Source: Promethearchaeota archaeon
Lineage (GTDB): Archaea > Asgardarchaeota > Lokiarchaeia > Sigynarchaeales > SOKP01
DNA: 64,000 nucleotides
NCBI GenBank assembly: GCA_019057775.1
Contig: JAHLWT010000156.1
Location: forward strand, 27,639-91,638
Direction: 5' to 3'
Each line of letters starts with the position of its first letter. Position 1 is the stretch's first letter. The position numbers and the translations under genes were made by a program. This document shows, piece after piece, positions 1 to 8,849 of the stretch. Below the pieces are notes generated by a model that did not search any database, was not told where the DNA came from, and worked only from the letters and a program-made list of their open reading frames with translations.

Positions 1-1
1 T

Positions 2-733
2 TTTTCTTTGATTGATCCAGATCCATTACGACAAGGACCAAATAAAGCAGCAAAAATCGCAAAATATGCCGAGGAAGCTGGAACCGATGCTATCTTAATT
101 GGAGGAAGTACAGTATTTAATCAAAGTTTTGTAGATAAAACAATTTTAGCTATAAAAAATAAGATCGAGATTCCCATAATTATATTTCCCGGTGGTATCA
201 GTAATATATCACCGTATGCAGATGCTATATTTTACATGTCATTATTAAATTCTGCTGACCCATATTTCATAGTTGGTCAACAAGCTCTTGCGTCTTATAC
301 AATTAAAACATCTAATTTAGAATATATTTCAATGGCTTATCTAATAATCGAACCTGGAGCTAGTGCAGGCTGGATTGGAAATGCAAGATTGCTACCTAGA
401 AATAAACCTAAATTAACTACTGCTTATGCTCTAGCAGCAGAAATGATCGGCTATAAGATGATCTATTTAGAAGCAGGTTCTGGTAGCGAAAAAATACCCA
501 CAGATCACATAACGACATGTTGCTCTATTCTTAATATTCCAATAATCGCGGGTGGTGGAGTAGACAATAAAGATGATGCAAGAGCTTTTGTTGAAGCTGG
601 AGCCGATGTTATTGTAATGGGCACATTTATTGAAAATAATCTATTAAAAGATAATGGATCATCTTTAAAAGTAATCATTGATGAAATAAAAGATGCAGGA
701 AAAGAACATAAAAAAAAATACGAAATAAAATGA
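2..733 (+). CDS. Geranylgeranylglyceryl phosphate synthase, 5'-truncated by window edge
   Basis: Joins geranylgeranyl diphosphate to sn-glycerol-1-phosphate, giving the first ether bond of archaeal membrane lipids. The visible protein opens in the LIDPDP motif of the GGGPS TIM barrel and later shows IFPGG, YLEAGSG and IAGGGV-type phosphate-binding loops in the family order. The frame is open to the left edge (the codons before Ile-Asp-Pro-Asp read Phe-Ser-Leu), so the TTG at position 8 is an internal leucine and the true start lies outside the window. The next gene, a UbiA prenyltransferase, catalyses the following step and starts 24 bases downstream, so the pair forms a lipid operon. Confidence 0.93.
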   Translation, partial: FSLIDPDPLRQGPNKAAKIAKYAEEAGTDAILIGGSTVFNQSFVDKTILAIKNKIEIPIIIFPGGISNISPYADAIFYMSLLNSADPYFIVGQQALASYTIKTSNLEYISMAYLIIEPGASAGWIGNARLLPRNKPKLTTAYALAAEMIGYKMIYLEAGSGSEKIPTDHITTCCSILNIPIIAGGGVDNKDDARAFVEAGADVIVMGTFIENNLLKDNGSSLKVIIDEIKDAGKEHKKKYEIK

Positions 734-757
734 ATTATTTAATAAACCAAGATTAAA

Positions 758-1636
758 ATGAACTTTAAAGCTGCAATAGAGATACTCCGTCCTGTTAATG
801 CCCTGATGGGTTGTCTGACTGTATTAATTGGTATTTTAAATACAAGAGTAGGTATTAGTTTTGAAATATTAATACTCAATGTAATTCTTGGATTTATTAC
901 CTATTTCTTTCTTGCTGGTTCTAGTATGATTATTAATGATATATATGATATTGAAATCGATAAAATAAATAGACCTGAAAGACCAATTCCAAGAGGAGCA
1001 ATTACATTGAAACAAGCTAAATATTTATTTTGCGGAACATTGATTTTTGGCGTTATTGTTGCTATAATTCATAGCTTACTTTTTGAACTAGGTTTTTTAA
1101 ATATAATTATTGCGGCTTTTTTTGGTTTTATCGCATGGTTCTATGCAAAATGGGGAAAAAAGAGCGGTTTTTTTGGAAATATTATAGTTAGCATTTCTTT
1201 TTCTATAGGTTTGATTTATGGTGCTATATTAAATAGCTCAAACATTCCCAATCATATCTATTTTTTCTTTTTAACTAGTTTTTTACTACTCTTATCTCGA
1301 GAAGTTATAAAAGGATGTGAAGACATAGAAGGAGATAAAGAGGAAGGGGTGAAAACTTTAGCTATAAAGATAGGTATTAAGAAATCAGCCTATATATCTA
1401 TGAGCTTCGCAATTTTGGCCATAATATTCTTCTTCCTAACGATATTTACAGATATTATGAATCTTTTACTCTTTTCAATTTCTATGATTTTTGGAATCGC
1501 TGTTGTATTTTATGCTGTAATATTGATCATGAAAGGAAATTTGGAAAAAAAAGTCTTTTCAAGAGTGAGTTTAATGCTAAAAATTGGTGCATTCTTGGGT
1601 TTAATCTCTTTTCTTTTAGCGAGTGTATATATTTAA
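758..1636 (+). CDS. Digeranylgeranylglyceryl phosphate synthase (UbiA family)
   Basis: Integral membrane prenyltransferase of about 292 residues, the usual UbiA length, with eight or nine hydrophobic segments. The two Asp-rich motifs that bind Mg-diphosphate are present: NDIYDIEIDKINRP near residue 65 and EDIEGDKEEG near residue 190. NRPxRPIPRG after the first motif is typical of the archaeal enzyme that adds the second geranylgeranyl group to GGGP. Its place directly behind the GGGP synthase supports that substrate over a quinone or heme role. The product is an intrinsic cytoplasmic-membrane enzyme. Confidence 0.9.
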   Translation: MNFKAAIEILRPVNALMGCLTVLIGILNTRVGISFEILILNVILGFITYFFLAGSSMIINDIYDIEIDKINRPERPIPRGAITLKQAKYLFCGTLIFGVIVAIIHSLLFELGFLNIIIAAFFGFIAWFYAKWGKKSGFFGNIIVSISFSIGLIYGAILNSSNIPNHIYFFFLTSFLLLLSREVIKGCEDIEGDKEEGVKTLAIKIGIKKSAYISMSFAILAIIFFFLTIFTDIMNLLLFSISMIFGIAVVFYAVILIMKGNLEKKVFSRVSLMLKIGAFLGLISFLLASVYI

Positions 1637-1648
1637 TTAAAACTATCC

Positions 1649-3079
1649 TTATATTCTCATTTTATTCAAAAAATCTAGTATTTTGTTATAATGATTTTTG
1701 TTAATTAACTCATTCAATTCGGTTTTATTGCTCTTTTTCATATCGAGAATTGGTAAGGTTTCAATTAATAATCTTACCTGAGTCAACCCTAAGTATTTTC
1801 GTGTGTACAATGCTTTTGAGTATTTATAAGTAGTAAGAAAATCACTGTCTAATCCTTCTCTGAATGTTTCCAATATAAAATTAAAGTAGTTTTTTAATAG
1901 TCTTTGATCTTCTTGAGTAATCTGTGGTTCAATAAATATCTGAATTGGATGAGTTCTATAGGTATTTCCCGACACGTAAATTCCTTTAACATTAAAGTCT
2001 TCAGCAATTATTCTTAGACCAGCTCTGCCATTATAAGAACCAGTATCAACAGTTCGAACATATAAAATGTTGGATTCAATTTTTTCTTTTAAATTATCAT
2101 TAAGGTGAAGAATAATTTTAGTATAAACATTATTTTTATAATCATTAGCATCCATTACTTTAATTCCATTTTTTCCATAATTCCTCTTAACTTCTTCTTT
2201 TAATAAGTAATATTTAACTGTGAGAGGATTATTAGCACGGTAATCCCTTGAAAACGCATCAAATTCATACCCTGCTCGATACTTAAATTCTGGCTTAAGT
2301 CTGTATAACTTTTCAATAGGCTTATCACTTTTTTTAAACTTAAGTCCCAGAAATTCTTGGTCTTCAAATTTATTCTCTTTTTTTTTTTTAAAAAAGCCAA
2401 TACAAATATTTGTTCCTGTATGTTCAAACATCTTTGTCTCAAATATTATCATTTTATTAATATTGTAGTTCCTAAGGAAATCTATGCGGAATTTATTTGA
2501 CACTGAAGCACCATATAAGAAATTTGAAGGAATTATATATATTATATTTTCAAGATCACTTCTTAAATCATTAATCATAGCGATCTGATATAGATCTTGA
2601 TAACCCTGGTTCATCCCCTCAAAAAGTTTTAAGTATTGGTGGGTATTAGAATGTTTTCTTATATATCCTAAATACAGATAAGGTGGATTTGTTATATGAT
2701 AAAGAGGGTATTCACTCTTTTTTAAAGAAACAGGAAAGTTTTCTAAATTATCACGAAGTTTAATGTTATTAGAGGCTATCTTAGAAGGAATTCCATAAGT
2801 TTCCGCATTTTCTATACATTTTTGCACCATTTCCTCTTGTATATCGAATAAATAAATATGGTTTTTGAAAAAACTCACTCTTTTATTTTGATTAATTGAA
2901 TTTAATATGGGTAAAATCAAGTTTCCTTCTCCCGCGAATAGATCTATCCATGTAAAGTCCCATAATTTATCTACTATTTCGGGTAATATATATTCTACAA
3001 AAATTTTTCTTGAAGTTATATGAAAACCCAACGATCGTCTATGGACATTGTCGTCAAATTCTCGTAATTTATCTCCCAT
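1649..3079 (-). CDS. Putative N6-adenine DNA methyltransferase (orphan)
   Basis: A Rossmann-fold methyltransferase of 476 residues. SAM-binding motif I is seen as DLFAGEGN at residues 46-53, an acidic motif II as LFDIQ near 77-81, and the catalytic motif IV as NPPY at 131-134, which marks an N6-adenine (gamma or type IIG-like) DNA methylase. The C-terminal 250 residues probably hold target recognition. No restriction endonuclease or specificity subunit is next to it, so it looks like a solitary methylase or part of a single-protein system. It converges with the lipid genes, leaving 12 bases between the stops. An RNA or protein methyltransferase is less likely given NPPY. Confidence 0.72.
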   Translation of the reverse strand: MGDKLREFDDNVHRRSLGFHITSRKIFVEYILPEIVDKLWDFTWIDLFAGEGNLILPILNSINQNKRVSFFKNHIYLFDIQEEMVQKCIENAETYGIPSKIASNNIKLRDNLENFPVSLKKSEYPLYHITNPPYLYLGYIRKHSNTHQYLKLFEGMNQGYQDLYQIAMINDLRSDLENIIYIIPSNFLYGASVSNKFRIDFLRNYNINKMIIFETKMFEHTGTNICIGFFKKKKENKFEDQEFLGLKFKKSDKPIEKLYRLKPEFKYRAGYEFDAFSRDYRANNPLTVKYYLLKEEVKRNYGKNGIKVMDANDYKNNVYTKIILHLNDNLKEKIESNILYVRTVDTGSYNGRAGLRIIAEDFNVKGIYVSGNTYRTHPIQIFIEPQITQEDQRLLKNYFNFILETFREGLDSDFLTTYKYSKALYTRKYLGLTQVRLLIETLPILDMKKSNKTELNELINKNHYNKILDFLNKMRI

Positions 3080-3283
3080 GTTTATTTTTTAATTCTGTTT
3101 TTCTATTTTTAGAGTAAAGTTTAGTTTAATATTATTACCTATAATAAAGTCTAATTGATTCTTAAGAATTTTCGAATACTTTTTTCCAAAATATTAATCT
3201 TAAAATAAGCTTCAGAAATTAAATAATAAATTTCAAGTAAAAGAAAAAAAGCAAAAAAAATAAAAAAAATAGGTATAGTTCTT

Positions 3284-4339
3284 CTAACTCTTGTATCTTT
3301 CAGCTTTATAGATTTTGTAGAAGTCTTCAATCGTACTTAATGCTACTACAGCTATTATTAAGCCAGCAATTCCTCTAAAAAGAGTATAATATTCTGGTGC
3401 AATACCTATATTTATAAGGGCGTCTCCAGGTTCGCTTATGATTAAAATTGGGAATATATCTGGTCTATTCATCATCAAGATTATTACAGATATTGAAGCC
3501 AGTTTTACTGCAATTGTTATACCGTGAATAACTTGATGAGCAATCATTTGTCTATTTCCTATTAATCCTCGACTTAAATCTAAGATCCCCTCAGTTAAAA
3601 TGAATACTCCAGCGAATTGCAGGTATAAAAGAAATTTTGGATTAACTAAGCTTGGATTAAATATAGCTGGAATAGGTTGTAACATAAAGAAAATCCCGAA
3701 GATAATTGCAAATGATCCCCCAATAATTTCTCCTATTGGTTTTATATATGGTTTTACCGGCCTTTTCTTTATTTCTGAAATCAGAATTCCTTCTTTCCGT
3801 GCTTGTTCAAGTTGTTGTTTTTCCTTCTCCCGAATTTTTTTAGATTTAAAATCTTCAGGAAAATAACCTTCCATTGATAAAGCTACAAAAATAATGGTTA
3901 TAATAGCAAATGATATTAAGCATCCAAGCTGTATCCCCTGAATCATGTTTCCAAAAAATGTACCAACATTTAGATTTCCAAAAATGAATTCTATTATTTG
4001 TGAAATAACAGAAATCCCAATGATAACAGAAAAGACAACTACCAAGACTTTTAAGTAGAGAGGCCATAATTCCTCAGTGATATATACTTTTGGTGTTCCC
4101 CGACGTTTATATTCTTTAGCTATACTTTCAGGTGTTCCCATATGAGAAATTGCAATTTGAATAGATTTTAATGTTGGTGAACCTGTTTCTGATAGGTCTT
4201 CTGCCTTACTCCAAATATGTTCTTCAAGCTCTGCCAAGATTTCTCTATGTTCCTTTTTATCTTTTAGCCAATCAGGCAGTTTTGATTTCACTTTTTTTAA
4301 ATATTCCTTTATAATATTTTGCTTATCTTTTTCACTCAT
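3284..4339 (-). CDS. HAAS-domain multipass membrane protein, PadR partner
   Basis: The first 85 residues resemble the HAAS/DUF1700 helical signalling domain (LPDWLKDKKEHREILAELEE, then a helix ending GTPESIAKEYKRRG), which is typically encoded beside PadR regulators. After it come about six transmembrane segments with a charged cytoplasmic loop (KKIREKEKQQLEQARKEG) between the second and third groups. The start codon overlaps the end of the upstream PadR gene by 8 bases, so the two are translationally coupled. The probable role is a membrane sensor or effector regulated by or acting with the PadR protein. What it senses cannot be told from sequence. Confidence 0.75.
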   Translation of the reverse strand: MSEKDKQNIIKEYLKKVKSKLPDWLKDKKEHREILAELEEHIWSKAEDLSETGSPTLKSIQIAISHMGTPESIAKEYKRRGTPKVYITEELWPLYLKVLVVVFSVIIGISVISQIIEFIFGNLNVGTFFGNMIQGIQLGCLISFAIITIIFVALSMEGYFPEDFKSKKIREKEKQQLEQARKEGILISEIKKRPVKPYIKPIGEIIGGSFAIIFGIFFMLQPIPAIFNPSLVNPKFLLYLQFAGVFILTEGILDLSRGLIGNRQMIAHQVIHGITIAVKLASISVIILMMNRPDIFPILIISEPGDALINIGIAPEYYTLFRGIAGLIIAVVALSTIEDFYKIYKAERYKS

Positions 4340-4883
4340 TCTTTAAACCTCTTTCTTTTAATTCATTTTCTATATTATGTCCACATACATCGCAAAAACG
4401 GAGTTTTAAATCAGTAAGATCGATTTTATTTGCACACATTGGGCAATATAAATACTTTTCTGGCTTTAAATTTACATGAACATCAAATAAGGGTGCTATT
4501 GCTTCAGTTAATTTACTGTAGAACCCCGCAAGGTGGTTATAAATTTTATACCCATGCTTAGTAACGCTATAAAATTTTCTTCTTCTTCCAGACTCTTCCC
4601 GTTCAGATTTTATTATATGATCTTCTTCCAATTTTCTCAAAATCGGATAAATTGTTCCTTCTTCGATTATTAGCATTTTATTTGTTTTTTCAGTTAAATC
4701 TTTCAAGATTCTATAACCATATGAACCTTTCTTCCCTGCTTGTATAAGTATGGATAATATGCAAAGTGAACTAATTCCCCGATTTATTTCAGTTTCTTGT
4801 TTTTCAACGTAATTTCTGAACTCTTTTGAAGCTATTAGAGCTTTTGGATCTAATTCTCTAATACGTTTTATCATAATTTTCAA
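4332..4883 (-). CDS. PadR family transcriptional regulator with C-terminal zinc ribbon
   Basis: Residues about 35-110 form the PadR winged helix: a KKGSYGYRILKDL helix, then EEGTIYPILRKLEEDHII and the wing ESGRRRKFYSVT. A C-terminal tail holds two Cys pairs (CPMC and CDVC) spaced as a zinc ribbon, an addition not found in minimal PadR proteins. It is the first gene of a two-gene operon with the HAAS membrane protein. A perfect 10+3+10 palindrome lies 48 to 70 bases upstream of the start and is the obvious candidate autoregulatory operator. Confidence 0.88.
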   Translation of the reverse strand: MKIMIKRIRELDPKALIASKEFRNYVEKQETEINRGISSLCILSILIQAGKKGSYGYRILKDLTEKTNKMLIIEEGTIYPILRKLEEDHIIKSEREESGRRRKFYSVTKHGYKIYNHLAGFYSKLTEAIAPLFDVHVNLKPEKYLYCPMCANKIDLTDLKLRFCDVCGHNIENELKERGLKNE

Positions 4884-4930
4884 CTCATTTATTTCATTCC
4901 TTATTTTTTTAACTAAAATAGTATCTTATG

Positions 4931-4953
4931 AATACTATATCAAATATAGTATT
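4931..4953. promoter_or_regulatory. Perfect 23-bp palindrome, candidate PadR operator
   Basis: Arms AATACTATAT and ATATAGTATT flank a 3-base centre (CAA) with no mismatch. The site lies in the 257-base gap upstream of the PadR gene and overlaps an AT-rich TATA-like stretch. PadR dimers bind A/T-rich palindromes of this size near their own promoters, so autoregulation is the natural reading. The remainder of the gap shows nothing else. Confidence 0.6.
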
Positions 4954-5140
4954 TAAATCTTTGTATACTTCACAAAAGTTTTAATCTCATAATTCGAGAT
5001 ATCTTCAAGAATATTTAACGAAAAGTAAACAAATAAATAATTACAATATTTGTTATATGTAAAGAAGACGGGTTAATGTTAAACTTGATTCAGTTTAACT
5101 TTTTAATTGATAAATAAATAGTAAGAGATAAATAAAAACT

Positions 5141-5875
5141 ATGTATGCTAAAATGAGGAATAGGTTTAAGCGTATCTATGATAAATTAACACAACCTAAA
5201 GTAGTCAAAATTAGCGTATATATTTCATTGTTATCATTTCTACCGGGATTATTAATAGGATTAGTAGTTGCTATGAATTATGGTCCTAGTGGATATAGTA
5301 TATGGTATAATTATATCAGCGATTTAGGATCAAGAGTTTATACGCCAGCACCCTTTATTTTGGACCTTACGGTGATAATTACTTCTATTTTTATCTTACC
5401 CTTAATTCTTAATATGAGTCGTTTGTATAGTTCTGATATGAGTGATAACATAGATAACTCAAAGAAGATTCATTATATTAATTTATTTAGAAGAATATGT
5501 GGATATTCTGGAATAGTTTCTCTAATTTTTGGAATTTTAGGGATGTTTAATATTGGAATCTTCAGTTTAGATCGTTCTCCATTGAATATACATTATGTTT
5601 TTGCTGCCTTAACCTTTGGCGGTTTCGCATTCGGTTCGTTTTTTACAGGCTTAGCAATTGTTCTGAAAAAAAAAATATTTCCAAGATCTATAGGTTTTTT
5701 TATGGTTTTCGGTCCCCCTGTAGCGTCAATATTATTTCTTATTAGTCCACAACCTTTAACAAGAGAGTTTTTAGAATGGGTTATGACATTTATGGCTTTA
5801 GCGTGGTACTATCCACTAGTTTTCATAACATTACAAAAAATAAACACTCTTCTATTCTTCAAATCTGGATATTAA
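5141..5875 (+). CDS. DUF998 family integral membrane protein
   Basis: A 244-residue protein with about six transmembrane helices. The stretch SGYSIWYNYISDLGSR after the first helix matches the DUF998 signature (an ISDLG loop). Later helices contain GGFAFGSFFTGLAI and a C-terminal SPQPL...EW segment, also in family order. The molecular function of DUF998 is not known to me. It stands alone between the divergent PadR operon and larE, with intergenic spaces of more than 150 bases on both sides, so it is probably monocistronic. Confidence 0.7.
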   Translation: MYAKMRNRFKRIYDKLTQPKVVKISVYISLLSFLPGLLIGLVVAMNYGPSGYSIWYNYISDLGSRVYTPAPFILDLTVIITSIFILPLILNMSRLYSSDMSDNIDNSKKIHYINLFRRICGYSGIVSLIFGILGMFNIGIFSLDRSPLNIHYVFAALTFGGFAFGSFFTGLAIVLKKKIFPRSIGFFMVFGPPVASILFLISPQPLTREFLEWVMTFMALAWYYPLVFITLQKINTLLFFKSGY

Positions 5876-6040
5876 AATAAGTAATCTCTAATTTTATGAA
5901 TTGAGCATTATTATTCATTAATATATTCATTTTTAAAAAATTCACAGGTTTTAAATTTTCTTTATGGTTAAAAATTGTTAAATTATAAACATAAATTACA
6001 TTTTAGAAGATATTAAATTAAAAACTATATTGTGTTGGCA

Positions 6041-6865
6041 ATGAACACCTTAAAAATCGCTCTACGTAAAAAATTGGATAATTTAAAAGCTTTTTTTCGA
6101 GAAAAAAAAGTAATTGTGGCATTTTCAGGAGGAGTTGATAGCTCTCTTTTAGCATTTCTTTCAAAAAAATATTCCAAAGAAACCTTACTAATAACCGAAA
6201 AATCTATACTTTATCCAAATGATGAAATTGAAGAAACTATACAATTTGCTAAAAAATATAACATCAACCATAGAATTATAGAAAGAGATCCATTACAGGA
6301 CGAAGAATTTCAGTGTAATCCATCAAACAGATGTTATATTTGTAAAACTGGGTTATATAGCGATATTCTTCAAATTAAAGATTCTGTAGAATTTGACATC
6401 ATTTTGGATGGATCAAATATTGACGACCTTTCAGATTACAGACCTGGTATGCAAGCGTTAAAAGAATTAAAAATTTCAACTCCTTACATTGAATTCGATA
6501 TAAATAAAGATGAAATTAGAGAACTTAGTAAATATTTTGAGTTGGAAGTTCAATCCAAACCATCAATGGCTTGTTTTTCTTCGCGAATTCCTTATGGCCA
6601 AGTTATTAATGAAACTAAGCTGACTATGATAAGAGAATCTGAAAAATATCTTAAACACACTTTCAATTTAAAACAATTAAGAGTGCGATTGCATGAAGAA
6701 AGTCTTGCACGCATTGAATTATTACCCAAAGATATGCCATATATCTTAACACCACCAAATTTAGAATTAATTAGACATAAATTAAAAGAGTTAGGGTTTA
6801 CATATGTTACGATAGATATTGAAGGATTTAGATCCGGTTCTATGAATGAAATCTTAGATCTGTAA
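6041..6865 (+). CDS. larE: LarE-like ATP-dependent sulfur transferase
   Basis: PP-loop ATPase of about 274 residues. The nucleotide-binding SGGVDSS loop lies near residue 29, a CNPSNRCYICKTGLY segment carries three Cys, and PSMACFSSRIPYG holds the Cys at the position sacrificed or used for sulfur transfer in LarE. LarE makes thiocarboxylated pyridinium dinucleotide for the nickel pincer cofactor of lactate racemase and relatives. No larB, larC or larA is in the window. I place the start at the ATG at 6041; a GTG at 6032 would add three residues. It converges with an AIR-synthase-like gene, 6 bases between stops. Confidence 0.85.
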   Translation: MNTLKIALRKKLDNLKAFFREKKVIVAFSGGVDSSLLAFLSKKYSKETLLITEKSILYPNDEIEETIQFAKKYNINHRIIERDPLQDEEFQCNPSNRCYICKTGLYSDILQIKDSVEFDIILDGSNIDDLSDYRPGMQALKELKISTPYIEFDINKDEIRELSKYFELEVQSKPSMACFSSRIPYGQVINETKLTMIRESEKYLKHTFNLKQLRVRLHEESLARIELLPKDMPYILTPPNLELIRHKLKELGFTYVTIDIEGFRSGSMNEILDL

Positions 6866-6871
6866 ATAAAC

Positions 6872-8263
6872 CTAACTCTGTGTTTTGATATAGTTAATTA
6901 TCTTTTTTCTTTTATTCAACGATTTCAAGGCCGCATTTTCTATACTTTTTTCCATCAACACAATATTTTCAGGTTCTTCTTCTCCTATCTCTTGTTTTAT
7001 TTTAGTATAAGCTGATTCTCTAAATTTTGGAACGATTTCTGTTTTATTGCTACCTTCCATTATCATTTTTACCTGATTTGAATTGTCCACATATCCAATT
7101 TCTTCACACTTAACATTAATTCTTTGCAAATCAGAAATGATTCTTTCCGAAACAGATTCAGAACAAAATATCAAGAGTGCATCCAAAGAGACTCCCAAAT
7201 AGTCAACACCAACATTTTCTAATAAATCTAATACATTGGGATTTACAAGCCTTTTTACTTTTTCTTCATTAATACTAACCCCACAATTAGCTTCATAATT
7301 GATTTCATATAGATCTCCTCTTAATCCACCATTGGTGATATCACACATAGCTCGAATTTCATCGATATAATTAGAACTAAGAATCATTTCACAAGCTTTT
7401 AAAAACTTAATATTCATTGTTTCTTTAACTCTATCATGATTTCCAGAATAAATTGCTGTAGTTGTTATCGTACCACCTCCCGCACCTTCTGTCATTAATA
7501 TTTTATCACCAATTTGAATTTTTCTCCTTGCTAATAATTTTTTACAAACCCCAACAGCACTAACGCCTCCCACAAGACGATCACCTATTACCATGTCCCC
7601 TCCAATCCTCAAAGTTGAACCTGCCGTTATGGGAACATTCGCTAGTTCTGAAATTGCTGAGACTCCTGCCATAAAATCGAACAATTTTCCTACATCTGCA
7701 TCATCAGCTAAGTGAACATCAACCATAAGCGATATAGGTTTTGCCCCTTTCACATATAGATCCCTCAAGGCTGCTCGTGTAACATGGAAACCACAAATGA
7801 AAGGAAAGTCGCTTAATCTAGAATGAATCCCTTCCATTTTAGAGACAATAATTAGGTCATTAGTATCAATTTTATTCTTTTGAAACATCTCAACATCCCG
7901 CATCCGAACTGCCCCTGCGTCATCCAAAGAAGAAGGGGATAAAAACGCTTTATAATCTGTTTCAGATAATTCTGCAATCAATTTATGCACAAAAAAATCT
8001 CCAGCCCCTCTACATCCAACTCCTTGCTTACCTACTGAAACATTAGCTCTATTAATATCTAACAGTTCTCTAATAAATGCATCAGTTATACCCTTAATAT
8101 CACTTTTTTGGCATTCCTCCAATACTGCCCTTGCATATTTGAATGCTAAAGTATCACTTATATCCTTAAAATCATGATATTCTTGAATTAATCTTTCAAG
8201 AATTTGTCGTTCAGAATAACCTCTATTAATAAGTCTTCTTGTTAACCCTTCTAAATCGCTCAT
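6872..8263 (-). CDS. AIR synthase-related protein (PurM/SelD/HypE superfamily)
   Basis: Has the two-domain PurM fold. An N-terminal helical region (DLEGLTRRLINRGYSE) precedes an ATP-binding half with DDAGAVRM, and a second half has GGSxxGxxxx-like AGGGTITTTAIYSG and TNGGLRGDLYEI. Length and the extra N-terminal helices fit the archaeal AIR-synthase-related proteins rather than PurM, ThiL or SelD themselves. It presumably phosphorylates or activates a small molecule with ATP, but the substrate is unknown. I prefer the ATG at 8263, where the family N-terminus begins; an in-frame ATG at 8299 would add twelve hydrophobic residues. It stands alone on the minus strand. Confidence 0.7.
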   Translation of the reverse strand: MSDLEGLTRRLINRGYSERQILERLIQEYHDFKDISDTLAFKYARAVLEECQKSDIKGITDAFIRELLDINRANVSVGKQGVGCRGAGDFFVHKLIAELSETDYKAFLSPSSLDDAGAVRMRDVEMFQKNKIDTNDLIIVSKMEGIHSRLSDFPFICGFHVTRAALRDLYVKGAKPISLMVDVHLADDADVGKLFDFMAGVSAISELANVPITAGSTLRIGGDMVIGDRLVGGVSAVGVCKKLLARRKIQIGDKILMTEGAGGGTITTTAIYSGNHDRVKETMNIKFLKACEMILSSNYIDEIRAMCDITNGGLRGDLYEINYEANCGVSINEEKVKRLVNPNVLDLLENVGVDYLGVSLDALLIFCSESVSERIISDLQRINVKCEEIGYVDNSNQVKMIMEGSNKTEIVPKFRESAYTKIKQEIGEEEPENIVLMEKSIENAALKSLNKRKKIINYIKTQS

Positions 8264-8470
8264 AATAACAACACTATACAAGAAAAGAGAATTTTTCAAT
8301 CATTTTACAATGATTCTCTTAATGCATATAGCATAAGTTAATAGAAAAATACTTTGATCCACAACTATAAAATATAGCTTGGGGTTTTATTAAACAAGGT
8401 TTTAAAAAAGTCTTATTATCATTATTTTTGCAATGAAATGGTTACTCATTAATTACTTCTTTAAATATTT

Positions 8471-8848
8471 CTAAGCATGAATGTACCCACTATTCATCGC
8501 TTTTTTAATATTAGAACATAATTTTTCAAGGCTAAATGGTTTAGGTTTAAAACTTGTTACTCCTAAGGAAATAGCTTCTTCTCTCACCGATTTATCGGCA
8601 CTTGCAAAAATGACTTTTGATTTTCCATCCATTTTCATAATTTCTTTAGTTGCTTCCAGTCCATTCTTACCCGGCATTCTATGATCCATAAGGATTATAT
8701 CCGGTTTTATTGAAAAATTTTTAAACATATCAACCGCTTCTTTACCATCACCAGCGGTCCCAATAACGTCATGGCCTTTTAATGTTAAAGCGATTCGATA
8801 TAGGTTTCTAAGTGAATCGTCATCTTCTACTACTAATACTGTTACCAA
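8471..8848 (-). CDS. Single-domain response regulator (CheY-like receiver)
   Basis: A 125-residue receiver with the acidic pair E8-D9-D10, phospho-acceptor D55 in LMDHRMPG, and the conserved Lys-Pro near residues 103-104 (FKPKPF). There is no output domain, so it signals by protein contact. The start codon is TTG at 8848, supported by a GAGGTGG ribosome-binding site ending about 8 bases upstream; no ATG exists in frame. It follows the histidine kinase directly (kinase stop at 8850), so the two are co-translated and should be cognate partners. Confidence 0.93.
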   Translation of the reverse strand: MVTVLVVEDDDSLRNLYRIALTLKGHDVIGTAGDGKEAVDMFKNFSIKPDIILMDHRMPGKNGLEATKEIMKMDGKSKVIFASADKSVREEAISLGVTSFKPKPFSLEKLCSNIKKAMNSGYIHA

Positions 8849-8849
8849 T

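Noticed and set aside
8..733. TTG at position 8 as start of GGGP synthase
   Set aside because: The frame is open to the window edge and the family motif needs upstream sequence; the TTG encodes the conserved Leu.
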